Origin: a virus
Direction: 5' to 3' (one strand)
Length of the DNA stretch: 24,337 nt
Virus record (IMG/VR): IMGVR_UViG_3300046642_000291
Location: 1 to 24,337 of that record
The notes below the pieces were generated by a model. The model was not told the DNA's origin, did no database searches, and saw only the letters and a program-made list of their open reading frames with translations. Position numbers and translations under genes: made by a program. Positions 15,701 to 22,446 of the stretch are shown here, in pieces. Positions within the stretch are counted from its first letter, which is position 1, and each line of letters begins with the position of its first letter.

Positions 15701-16335
15701 GTAGCGCCACCGGCTGGGGCCTGCGCAACTACAACCCCGCGCAGTCCTCGGACTTCTACGTCGAGGACATCGGCCCGGCCATTCCCGAGGGCGGCGTGTA
15801 CAACACGGGTGGTGCAGTTGTGACCGCGACCAAGACGTACACCAAGACGTACAACGCCTCGTGGTCCCGCCGGTACGGCAGCGCTGGGTACACCGACGGC
15901 ACGGTGTACCAGGGCTACTACTCCAGCACCTGGGGCACCCAGAAGTCGCTCATATATTTCGGCACCCAGCCGTACGCCGACATGGGCTCCACGGCGAAGG
16001 TGTCCAAGGTCGAGGTCTACCTATTCAACAACCACTGGTATAACAACGGTGGCGGTACCGCACATATCGGAGTCTTCAACGGCACCAGCCAGCCCACGAC
16101 TTTCTCCGGGGCGGTCGGCGGCCTTAACCAGACGGTCAGTTCATGGCCGGTGGGCGCCGGAAAGTGGGTCACCCTACCGTCCTCCTGGAATTCTGGTTGG
16201 AACGGTGGCACCCCGTATCGTGGAATCACGTTGGGTGGAGACCTCGGCTCCAGCACGGATAAGACCTACTACGGCTACTTTGCCGGTGTCGGCGATACCC
16301 ATCCTCCGCAGTTGCGCATCACATACACCAAGTAA
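12748..16335 (+). CDS. Spike-fibre fusion: gp5-type OB fold, FN3 domains, carbohydrate-binding-like and DNRLRE-like C-terminus
   Basis: 1195 residues from ATG 12748 (GGAGG upstream). Residues 1-90 (GMYRASVANNQDPL, VTMLIPQVLG, WASPASP, LWVQFSGGDITKPVY) read as the phage_base_V/gp5 OB fold that sits on the hub. Residues about 93-300 hold two FN3-like domains. Residues about 300-370 (SVTANQIAAGTITAESGI, MTTGTLDASLVS, ITAGTL) resemble repeats of phage tip proteins. A jelly-roll of CBM type starts near 592 (LVANGGFEDTSKTGW). After residue about 1025 a TKTYTKTYNASWS entry leads to a DNRLRE-like domain ending PPQLRITYTK. No catalytic residues are evident, so receptor or wall binding is likely. The last 400 bases are AT-richer, suggesting a swapped host-range module. 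Confidence 0.82.
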   Translation: MSADPVLGMYRASVANNQDPLNEARVTMLIPQVLGNAESAWASPASPTNTVPPVGQTLWVQFSGGDITKPVYSPLGIKDVQDQVDHLGDGSTDVLPPKEPTALTLTTVQYVTNEGATQARVTASWTPPTENQDGTALTDLSHYLLQTSYDNTNWSGGFVTTEDLVLLDGLNTGVTFYVRVQSVDTSNNLSLWASADLTTASASTPPPVPSAPGVVGVLGGLRVTWDGLDSTGTAMPAIFSHVQVQRDTDVAFSNPVVVGTLPGPDFLYDSIQNYASAYNYRLVAYSKVGIASAPSGANSGTAKQAGTGDLAENSVTANQIAAGTITAESGIIASLDATKMTTGTLDASLVSVTNLDAGSITAGTLTVEKFSAGLQGLVGQKFYDFGQSASKWKNGNSVGTLTSVPVTDAASGGFVMRATGYIQGAYRPDLLIPFDPNVTYRVTCRVRQTVDNATPATNQTFYAGVTGIAGDGVTLVNITGANTVSSQFYIAATAVKLTTGAGWSTYTGYIKGTSATPVGSASPAPTSPAALHPSVKYISPCLYLNYNAGTGTAEVDVFTIEVVETGQVSSANINLGNVAAQHISLGSVTGNLVANGGFEDTSKTGWTLAQSDSTLATTLAGIEVGEGGYPARSGQGKASLGVKNTGTATITSLPFPVVAAQTYMFRYWYYGIGHLHITFETSPDKVTWTDQMASANDVTYNGASYVEDQYECVIPTGALWGRVSFQQLNPGSYGLGTTAFSHICVDDVLVMREGYGATDISAGGIRLFSEDGTLATELTTDNAHATFAGGAASIDPNGVGTFNSLWTPQRPSNAVADDPTGQIWYQGQELSQLLWNMPWGFVTYERGWTNKPTATTYYTAQTGIMELDFTAVEGRMYRIVARSQYDLNGGGATANELESAITVAGTALTVNGCSIISPNGASPKITDPMIARSFDISYDGTGTDFTGSVEGIIVCSADAGTNYGATTALAPGDHRILWVVQKHAGSATGWGLRNYNPAQSSDFYVEDIGPAIPEGGVYNTGGAVVTATKTYTKTYNASWSRRYGSAGYTDGTVYQGYYSSTWGTQKSLIYFGTQPYADMGSTAKVSKVEVYLFNNHWYNNGGGTAHIGVFNGTSQPTTFSGAVGGLNQTVSSWPVGAGKWVTLPSSWNSGWNGGTPYRGITLGGDLGSSTDKTYYGYFAGVGDTHPPQLRITYTK
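13255..13263 (+). repeat. CTTAATACC motif, copy 7
   Basis: In frame as Leu-Asn-Thr in the first FN3-like domain of the spike-fibre gene (context Asp-Gly-Leu-Asn-Thr-Gly, just before a Val-Thr-Phe-Tyr-Val strand). Confidence 0.8.
15829..15852 (+). repeat. Perfect 2 x 12-bp tandem repeat in the fibre gene
   Basis: ACCAAGACGTAC is repeated head to tail, encoding Thr-Lys-Thr-Tyr twice at the entry to the C-terminal DNRLRE-like domain. It marks the domain boundary and could aid module exchange by slippage or recombination. Confidence 0.75.
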
Positions 16336-16344
16336 GGACAGTAG

Positions 16345-16647
16345 ATGGCTGACATCACCGTCACGATTCCGGACGAGATCTACAGCGCGGTGGCCACCGC
16401 CTACCACGCCACCTGGCCGGACCAGACGGACACCCCGGACGACGTGCTCATTCAGAAGGCGCTCACCTACAGCGTCAAGGACGCGTGGTTCGCCTACACC
16501 TCGGGGGGCATCGAGAGTTCTGCCGGGCCGCGATACAGCGCGGCAGCGCAGGAGTACAACGCCGCACAGCAGGCGATCAGCGTCGACATCCAGGCGCAGT
16601 TGCAGGCGGCTCAGGCCAACGCCGACGAGGTTTTCCCCGGCTTCTGA
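16345..16647 (+). CDS. Small protein between fibre and wedge genes, function unknown
   Basis: 100 residues, ATG 16345 with AAGGACAG upstream. It opens with a beta/helix segment (DITVTIPDEIYSAVATAYHATW), has a VLIQKALTYSVKDAW helix, and ends in an Ala/Gln-rich helix (AAQQAISVDIQAQLQAAQANAD) that could form a coiled coil. No membrane segment. It sits just before the inverted repeat that covers the next start. I do not recognise the family; a minor baseplate or fibre-associated component is the likeliest role. Confidence 0.7.
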   Translation: MADITVTIPDEIYSAVATAYHATWPDQTDTPDDVLIQKALTYSVKDAWFAYTSGGIESSAGPRYSAAAQEYNAAQQAISVDIQAQLQAAQANADEVFPGF

Positions 16648-16659
16648 CGCAGAACCCGT

Positions 16660-16719
16660 AAGTGCAATCTCGGTAGGCATTCCTGGGAGAATGCAAGCAT
16701 GCCTACCGAGATTGCATTT
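16660..16719 (+). promoter_or_regulatory. Long hairpin over the start codon of the gp25-like gene
   Basis: TGCAATCTCGGTAGGCAT (16663-16680) is the exact inverse complement of 16699-16716, the first six codons of the gp25-like gene. A G-U and two A-U pairs extend the stem to about 21 bp. The 18-base loop (16681-16698) contains GGGAGA (16685-16690), the Shine-Dalgarno candidate nine bases before ATG 16699. The ATG is paired with CAT at the top of the stem. This would block initiation unless opened by a translating ribosome, RNase III cleavage or a bound protein. There is no U tract, so it is not a typical terminator. Confidence 0.8.
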
Positions 16720-17118
16720 CCGTTTCGCCTAGCGTCCGACGGGACAATCGCCGTCGAGACGAGTCCGGACAGGCAGATCGCCCAGCATGTGAATGCGCTC
16801 ATCGGCACGCAGCCGGGGGAGCGGGTCATGCTCCCGGATTACGGGGTTCCCGTGGCTGATCTGCTGTTCGATCCTGACGCGAGTTTCGTCGCGCAGGAGA
16901 TCAGTCGTGCCGTGACAACGGCTTTCAATACCTACGAGCCCGGAGTGGTTCTCCAGAAGGCGACCCCCATTCCGGACGCCACTCAGCAGTCCCTCGCGCG
17001 TATCGAGGTCGACTACATCCGCCGCGAGGACGGGGCATCCCCTTCCAGCCTGGCTCTCCAGTCCAACACCGCAGTCGTCCGGGTCGGCGGCACCGTAAGC
17101 GAGGTCATCAGTGGCTGA
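16699..17118 (+). CDS. Baseplate wedge protein, gp25 / gpW lysozyme-like family
   Basis: 139 residues from ATG 16699. The motif NALIGTQPGERVMLPDYGVPVADLLFD (residues about 32-58) is characteristic of T4 gp25 / P2 gpW family wedge proteins, which link the baseplate to the first sheath ring despite the historical lysozyme label. The N-terminus MPTEIAFPFRLASDGTIA and a C-terminal beta pair (ARIEVDYIRRED, VVRVGGTVS) fit. It overlaps the gpJ-like gene by 8 bases. An AAT-ACC (Asn-Thr) pair at 16927-16932 is a weaker relative of the window's repeat motif. The start codon is inside a long hairpin. Confidence 0.9.
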   Translation: MPTEIAFPFRLASDGTIAVETSPDRQIAQHVNALIGTQPGERVMLPDYGVPVADLLFDPDASFVAQEISRAVTTAFNTYEPGVVLQKATPIPDATQQSLARIEVDYIRREDGASPSSLALQSNTAVVRVGGTVSEVISG

Positions 17119-18583
17119 CGTTCCCGCGATCGACTACACGTCGCGCGACTACGAGGGATTCAAGTCCAGCCTCCTGGACTTCGCCTCGCGTGCCTTCCCC
17201 CAGTGGGTGCCCTCCTCCGAGGGCGACTTCGGCGTGCTCCTGGTCGAGCTGTTCTCCTACCTCGGAGACAGCCTTTCCTACTACGGCGACCGGCTCCAGC
17301 AGGAGTCCTTCCTGCCCACCGCGACACAGCGGATGTCCCTGCTCCAGATCTCCGACCTGCTCGGCTACAGCCCCTCCAACGGTGTCCCGGCCACCGGCAC
17401 GGTCACCTTCCAGACGTCCAACCCTGGCCCAGCCGTACTCGTCCCTGCGGGCACCCAGGTCGTCACCGACTACATCGAGTCCATCGACTCACCGATCACG
17501 TACGAGACCGACACCGACGTCACCGTGCCCACGAACGGCGGGACTGCGACCGTCTCGGTAACCCAGGGAGTCACCCGCACCCAGGTCAACGTCGGCACCA
17601 GCTCGGGCCTGCCCGTGCAGGAGTTCCGGCTGCCCGACGTCCCCGTCATCGGCGGCACCGTACGCGTGTACCTCGACAACGTCGACACCCTCACCGAGTG
17701 GACGTACATCGACTACATCGTGGACGCCGACCCCAGCGACCGCGTCTTCAGCACCTACCTGGACGACTCCGGCGCCACATGGATCCGGTTCGGCGACAAC
17801 ATCAACGGCGCCATCCCGACCACCAACCTGACCATCTACGCCACCTACCGCGTGGGCGGCGGAGTGGTCGGCAACGTGAACGCGGGCGTGGTCAACGCCA
17901 TCGCGGACTCCACGCTGCCCGGCGTGACCCTCTCTCAGGACTCCAGCGGCAACGCGATCTCCTCCGCCATGTCCGGCGGGGCCGATCCGGAGACCAACGA
18001 CCAGATCAGGGCCAACGCCCCACGGATCTTCCGCACCCAGGACCGCTGTGTCACCCTGGCGGACTTCTCCGACCTCGCGCTGACCACCCCCGGCATCGTC
18101 CGGGCCAACTCCCTGGCGTCGACCTACACCTCGATCTCGGTGTTCGTCATCGGCTCCGACGGAGGCACCCCGAGCGCGACCACCCTCCAGAACGTGCAGT
18201 CCACCCTCCAGGGCAAAGCGTTGGCGGGCACCACGGTGACCGTCTCCGGTCCGACCACGGTCCAGGTCAACGTGGGCAACGCCTCGACCCCGATCACCGT
18301 CGAGTGCTGGCCCCGGTACTCCCGGGCCTCTGTGCTCTACGACGTCCAGCAGGCCCTGAAAACGATGCTCTCCTTCGCGAACGTCGACTTCGGCATGCGG
18401 CTGACCCTCTCCGACTTCTACAAGACGATCTTGGCCGTTGACGGTGTCCGCTACGTCGACATCCCCATGATCGCCCGCGCCGATGCAGCACAGACCGGGA
18501 CCGCCGACATCGTCATGCGCGCCTGGGAAATCCCAACGGCCGGAAACATCGCCAACATCACCATGACCGGAGGTATCGGCTGA
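17111..18583 (+). CDS. Baseplate wedge protein J (gpJ / gp6-like)
   Basis: 490 residues from GTG 17111. The opening IDYTSRDYEGFKSSLLDFA, GDFGVLLVELFSYLGDSLSYYGDRLQQESF and TATQRMSLLQISDLLGY follow the baseplate-J family; the VPAGTQV strand (residues about 112-118) and the later segment PETNDQIRANAPRIFRTQDR, TLADFSDLALTTPGIVRA, are typical as well. The C-terminus (LSDFYKTILAVDGVRYVDIP) ends the core bundle and wing. It dimerises as the iris of the baseplate and triggers sheath contraction. It is coupled to the next gene by TGATG at 18581-18585. Confidence 0.93.
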   Translation: MADVPAIDYTSRDYEGFKSSLLDFASRAFPQWVPSSEGDFGVLLVELFSYLGDSLSYYGDRLQQESFLPTATQRMSLLQISDLLGYSPSNGVPATGTVTFQTSNPGPAVLVPAGTQVVTDYIESIDSPITYETDTDVTVPTNGGTATVSVTQGVTRTQVNVGTSSGLPVQEFRLPDVPVIGGTVRVYLDNVDTLTEWTYIDYIVDADPSDRVFSTYLDDSGATWIRFGDNINGAIPTTNLTIYATYRVGGGVVGNVNAGVVNAIADSTLPGVTLSQDSSGNAISSAMSGGADPETNDQIRANAPRIFRTQDRCVTLADFSDLALTTPGIVRANSLASTYTSISVFVIGSDGGTPSATTLQNVQSTLQGKALAGTTVTVSGPTTVQVNVGNASTPITVECWPRYSRASVLYDVQQALKTMLSFANVDFGMRLTLSDFYKTILAVDGVRYVDIPMIARADAAQTGTADIVMRAWEIPTAGNIANITMTGGIG

Positions 18584-19218
18584 TGGCCGCCGTCTACCCG
18601 AAGCAGTACAAGTCCTTCACCGTGCACAAGAACCTGGTGGAGGACATCGACGCGTCGCATGTCAACAACCTCCAGGACGAAGTGCTGGCCCTTCAGCAGA
18701 CCCTGGGCATCATGCCGCACCAGGACACCGGGCTGAAGATGGTGACCAACACCTACGCCTCAGTGGCGGCCCGGCTCGACGCAATCCAGCGCGGCAAGGG
18801 CATACCCGCCTGCTACCTGGCCAAGTCGTCCGACTCCGTCTACGACGCCAAGACCAAGGTGATCTCCTTCGCCAAGCCCTCGGCGGCTCAGGATCCCGAG
18901 GGGCTGTTCAACGGACACTCGATCACTGCCAACCGCACCGGCTGGTGGATCGTCTTCGGCCGCGTGCTCTGGTACAACGCCAAGGGCTCCCTGGGGACCG
19001 GCGCCGACCGACAGATCAGCCTCGCCGTCGGTGGCTCGCAGGTCATGACGCAGGACATGACTCCCGTCACCGACGGCAACACGCACATGCACATCGGCTG
19101 GCAGGGCTGGGTGAGCGCGGGCAAGGCGATCGACCTTGAGGTCTACCACCCGCTGTCGAAGAAGACCCTCTCGCTCCAGAGCCTGCAACTGAGCGCGGTC
19201 ATGATCCGGGAGCAGTGA
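18583..19218 (+). CDS. Short tail fibre / baseplate appendage with C1q-like jelly-roll
   Basis: 211 residues; GGAGG nine bases ahead of ATG 18583. Residues 1-60 (YKSFTVHKNLVEDIDASHVNNLQDEVLALQQTLG) form a helical attachment/trimerisation segment common in actinophage fibres. Residues about 75-210 are beta-rich with GWWIVFGRVLWY, RQISLAVGG and SLQSLQLSAVMI strands, the layout of C1q/TNF-like jelly-rolls that form trimeric heads. It lies between two wedge-type genes, so it probably decorates the baseplate periphery and may touch the cell surface. The jelly-roll call is by strand pattern only. Confidence 0.68.
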   Translation: MAAVYPKQYKSFTVHKNLVEDIDASHVNNLQDEVLALQQTLGIMPHQDTGLKMVTNTYASVAARLDAIQRGKGIPACYLAKSSDSVYDAKTKVISFAKPSAAQDPEGLFNGHSITANRTGWWIVFGRVLWYNAKGSLGTGADRQISLAVGGSQVMTQDMTPVTDGNTHMHIGWQGWVSAGKAIDLEVYHPLSKKTLSLQSLQLSAVMIREQ

Positions 19219-19219
19219 C

Positions 19220-21202
19220 ATGGGCACCTACGGCGTCTCCATCTACGGGCTGGCGAAGTACGGGACGGACATCCATCCCGACTTCGACGTCAGCCCGTTC
19301 ACAGCCACGCCCGTGGACTATTCCACCGTCCTCCTGGACTGGAAGGCCCCGGCCGGTACGTGGGACTCCCTGCGGCTGATCCGCAACCGGTACGGCTGGG
19401 CGGTCAACGAGAACGACGGTGAGATTCTGCTCGACCAGAGCCACACGGCCACCGCGTTCTCCGACAAGGGCGTGGTCGGCGGACACTGGCTGTACTACAC
19501 GATCTTCATCTCGGTGTCCGGCCTGTGGTCCCGCGCGGGCACCGTCTCCTGCCTGATGCCGAAGAACAACGGCTACACCGAACTGCTCTACGGGCTGATT
19601 CCCGACCACTACAAGGTCGACGTCCAGGCGGGCAACAACCTCACCGACGACTCCAACACGATCAACCAGTACCTGAGCCCCTTCCTGTCGATCTTCGGGT
19701 TCGGGTTCGACATGGTGAAGAGCTACTACGACTCCAACCGGTACACCAACGACGCGATGCGCACGCGCTTCGACAACATCGCCCAGTTGGCCAACCAGTT
19801 CGGGATCCAGTACGAGGCGTCGGCGCCCGCCTACCTCTTCCGGCAGCGGGTGCGTGACGCAGCCACCCTCGGCCGACAGAAGGGCACCCTGGAGCAGATC
19901 CGCTCGATCATCTCCGAGACCACCGGCTACGACGCGGACCTGAGCATCGGCGACAACCTCATGCTCTCCGACGACCAGGCCGACTTCGACCACCCCTCGT
20001 TCCCGCAGTGGGATTCCGGTGTGAACTACGCCTCCGGGGAGAAGGTGGAGTTCGGCTCGTACCTGTACCAGGCGGGCTCCTCCGGCGCGTACGGACAGGC
20101 CCAGTCCCCCACGGGCACCAACGCCTCCAACGCGTACTGGACCGTCATCTCCTACGGCACCGACTCCACCCTGGTCGACGCCAACGGGCACGTCGCAGGC
20201 TGGGAGGAGATCTCCTTCACCGCAGGTGTCACCCCGGGCTCGGGTGGCGTCCTGGTCGGCATCGGTGTGCAGAACCCGACCAACCCAGACGACAAGGCGG
20301 GCAACGCGTTGTGGGTGCGCAACACCAACTCCGGCGGCTCAGTCGCCACGATGGGTGTGCGCTCGGTCGGCCGACTGGCCGGACAGTCGTCGATGGATCC
20401 GCAACAGCCGGTCCTGCTCGGCGTCCCCGTGCCGTACACGTGGCAGGCGTGGGACGACGACATCGACTACCGGCCCGGCGACATGGTCTTGTACCACGGA
20501 CGGGTCTACCAGGCGCTCACCGCGTCCTTGAACGTCACCCCGCCGGACACCCCGACGGCGAACGCACAGTGGACCCCGCTGGGCTACGACGACCGCGTGC
20601 AGATGTGCCTGTCCGGCTACGCGCAGGCGTACTCCGGCGAGCAGGTCAACGTCTACCCGTTCGTCGAGTACTACGACTCCCACGGCTCACTGATCACTGC
20701 GCTGTACTCGGACGCCATCCCCGCCTACACCGTGCTCGACTCCTTCAGCCAGGGATGGAACGACTGGACCACGCGCACCAGCGACCTGGGCGCCGCCTCC
20801 TGGACCGAAACGCTGGGCCAGTGGACCTCCGGCGGGTACTCGGGGGGATCGGCCTACCCGGTCGGCACCACGGCGTCCATCGCCACCATCCCCGGCCACG
20901 CCGACGGCACGGTGGCAGGCACGTTCCTGACCAACCCCGGAAACATCCTGAAGCAGGGAGTCGTCTTCCGGCTCCAGGACTCCAGCAACTACTGGCGGGC
21001 CGGGCGCACAGCCCTGCACCTGATCCAGGCAGGCGCGGTCACCGGGACGTTCAACTACTCGACCGCCTTCTCTGACGGCGACCGGATCACGGCCGCCTTC
21101 TCCGGCAGCAACATCACGATCTATCGAAACGGAACCCAGGTGCTCACCATCACCAACTCGGCGCTCAGCACCGCCACCAAGGTCGGAATGGCGGTCACCT
21201 GA
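19220..21202 (+). CDS. Wedge / adsorption protein (gpI-like N-terminus) with chitin-binding-like modules
   Basis: 660 residues; GGGAG seven bases ahead of ATG 19220. Residues 1-115 include a short FN3-like beta domain. Residues about 115-260 (ELLYGLIPDHYKVDV, YLSPFLSIFGFGFDMVKSYYDS, QFGIQYEASAPAYLFRQRVRDA, QKGTLEQIRSIISETTGYDADL) follow the P2 gpI-type wedge/tail-tip layout. Two segments (about 266-315, WDSGVNYASGEKVEFGSYLYQA; about 413-450, DIDYRPGDMVLYHGRVYQAL) have the spacing of CBM5/12-like chitin-binding modules. A LamG-like sandwich (about 510-660) ends abruptly at KVGMAVT, apparently short of the usual last strand. It probably binds GlcNAc-containing wall polymers. Confidence 0.72.
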   Translation: MGTYGVSIYGLAKYGTDIHPDFDVSPFTATPVDYSTVLLDWKAPAGTWDSLRLIRNRYGWAVNENDGEILLDQSHTATAFSDKGVVGGHWLYYTIFISVSGLWSRAGTVSCLMPKNNGYTELLYGLIPDHYKVDVQAGNNLTDDSNTINQYLSPFLSIFGFGFDMVKSYYDSNRYTNDAMRTRFDNIAQLANQFGIQYEASAPAYLFRQRVRDAATLGRQKGTLEQIRSIISETTGYDADLSIGDNLMLSDDQADFDHPSFPQWDSGVNYASGEKVEFGSYLYQAGSSGAYGQAQSPTGTNASNAYWTVISYGTDSTLVDANGHVAGWEEISFTAGVTPGSGGVLVGIGVQNPTNPDDKAGNALWVRNTNSGGSVATMGVRSVGRLAGQSSMDPQQPVLLGVPVPYTWQAWDDDIDYRPGDMVLYHGRVYQALTASLNVTPPDTPTANAQWTPLGYDDRVQMCLSGYAQAYSGEQVNVYPFVEYYDSHGSLITALYSDAIPAYTVLDSFSQGWNDWTTRTSDLGAASWTETLGQWTSGGYSGGSAYPVGTTASIATIPGHADGTVAGTFLTNPGNILKQGVVFRLQDSSNYWRAGRTALHLIQAGAVTGTFNYSTAFSDGDRITAAFSGSNITIYRNGTQVLTITNSALSTATKVGMAVT

Positions 21203-22425
21203 TGGCCAACATGCTGCACATCGAGAACGACGACGACTTCGCGCCGGTCATCGCCATATCCGGCACACTCGTCATCCGAAGCTACCGGGTGGCCTCGCCG
21301 GGCGTTACCGGCACCGTGGAGTTCGGCGGATCCGTCGGCATCAAGATCCCCCGTCCGCAGCCGGTCGCACCCGAGGCGGGCCAGGTCTCCTTCCAGGGCC
21401 ACCTCTCGGCCGGGGTCAAGGCTCCCGCTGCTGCGTTCAAGGACTTCTCTCACTACCCCTACGCGGGTGTCGACCCGGCCAAGGCGTGGATCGGCGTCAA
21501 CTCCGGCACCCTGAAGTCGGCCGTCGCCGGGTCCTACAGCCGCGCCTACACGGCGTTCACCGGCCCTGTGGACTACCCGGTCTCCGGTGGTGGCTACGCC
21601 TGGAAGCGCGCCGCGTACGCCTCGGTCGGGTTCAAGTTCGCGAGCATGTCGGCGAACAAGCACCAGATCCTCGACGCCGTCCAGTTCGAGGCGTTGCCGG
21701 TGGGGTCGACCGGACCGAGCGCCTACCAGAACGCCCGAGAGATCCAGTCCATCATCAAGCCGACCCGGCTGAACTACGCCTCCAACCCGAACTTCGAGTC
21801 CGGCCTGACTGGGTACAGCTCGACCGGACAGGCCACCCAGGCGCTGGACGCTTTCTGCTGGCAGGGCACCCAGGCGCTCAAGGTCACGGTGCCCACTACA
21901 GCCACGCAGGACAGCGGCCTGGCCTTCCAGGTGACCGGCATGATCCCCGGGCGCACCTACACCATGAGCGCCCGTGTGGCCATCGCCCAGGGCTGCGGGA
22001 ACATCACTCCGTGGTCCGGAACCGGCTCGGTGCAGGTGGACGCGGAGAACTGGGAACAGTCGGTAGACCGTATGGACCCTGCCAACAAGCGCTGGCGCAC
22101 GGTGTACGTCACCTTCACCACACCCGCGTCATCGCTGTACGTGGGCATGAACGTCCTGCACGGCACCATCTCCCCGGACACGGCGAGCATCTTCTGGGCT
22201 GACGGCGTCCTGGTCGAGGAAGGCACGTCCGTCCGCGACTACTTCGACGGCTCGATGGGCTCGGACTACCTGTGGGAGCAAGGCGGCAGCCCCAACCTGG
22301 CCCGCTCGTACTTCTACGAGAACTACATCGAGCGCAGTTACCTGATCCGAACGCTGCTCGAAGAGAATGTTCCTCTGGGAATCACAGCGGCCGTACCGCA
22401 GTACGCCGTACTGCCGACCCAGTAA
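21202..22425 (+). CDS. Minor tail protein with CBM4/9-like carbohydrate-binding domain
   Basis: 407 residues, ATG 21202 sharing one base with the upstream stop. Residues about 195-350 start with LNYASNPNFESGLTGYSSTG and contain LAFQVTGMIPGRTYTMSARV and RWRTVYVTFTTPASS, the classic CBM4/9-type jelly-roll order; the domain closes with FWADGVLVEEGTSVRDYFDGS. The C-terminal SYFYENYIERSYLIRTLLEENVPLG recurs in actinophage minor tail proteins. It has no hydrolase residues that I can see. It is the last of the tail proteins before the membrane-protein genes and likely helps host adsorption. Confidence 0.75.
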   Translation: MANMLHIENDDDFAPVIAISGTLVIRSYRVASPGVTGTVEFGGSVGIKIPRPQPVAPEAGQVSFQGHLSAGVKAPAAAFKDFSHYPYAGVDPAKAWIGVNSGTLKSAVAGSYSRAYTAFTGPVDYPVSGGGYAWKRAAYASVGFKFASMSANKHQILDAVQFEALPVGSTGPSAYQNAREIQSIIKPTRLNYASNPNFESGLTGYSSTGQATQALDAFCWQGTQALKVTVPTTATQDSGLAFQVTGMIPGRTYTMSARVAIAQGCGNITPWSGTGSVQVDAENWEQSVDRMDPANKRWRTVYVTFTTPASSLYVGMNVLHGTISPDTASIFWADGVLVEEGTSVRDYFDGSMGSDYLWEQGGSPNLARSYFYENYIERSYLIRTLLEENVPLGITAAVPQYAVLPTQ

Positions 22426-22446
22426 CCACAACCCGTAAGGATCCCC

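Noticed and set aside
16174-16680. Minus-strand frame that begins with the same Met-Pro-Thr-Glu-Ile-Ala as the gp25 gene
   Set aside because: The match is only the inverted repeat arm; the remainder runs antisense to the fibre and 16345 genes and shows no recognisable domain.
16924-16932. TTCAATACC in the gp25 gene and CCAATACCC near 10177 as further motif copies
   Set aside because: They differ at two or more of the nine positions; noted as weak relatives but not counted among the eight exact copies.
22398-22414. 7-bp hairpin (GCAGTAC-GCC-GTACTGC) near the end of the minor tail gene
   Set aside because: It lies inside coding sequence, has a 3-base loop and no T tract; too weak to call a terminator or regulatory site.
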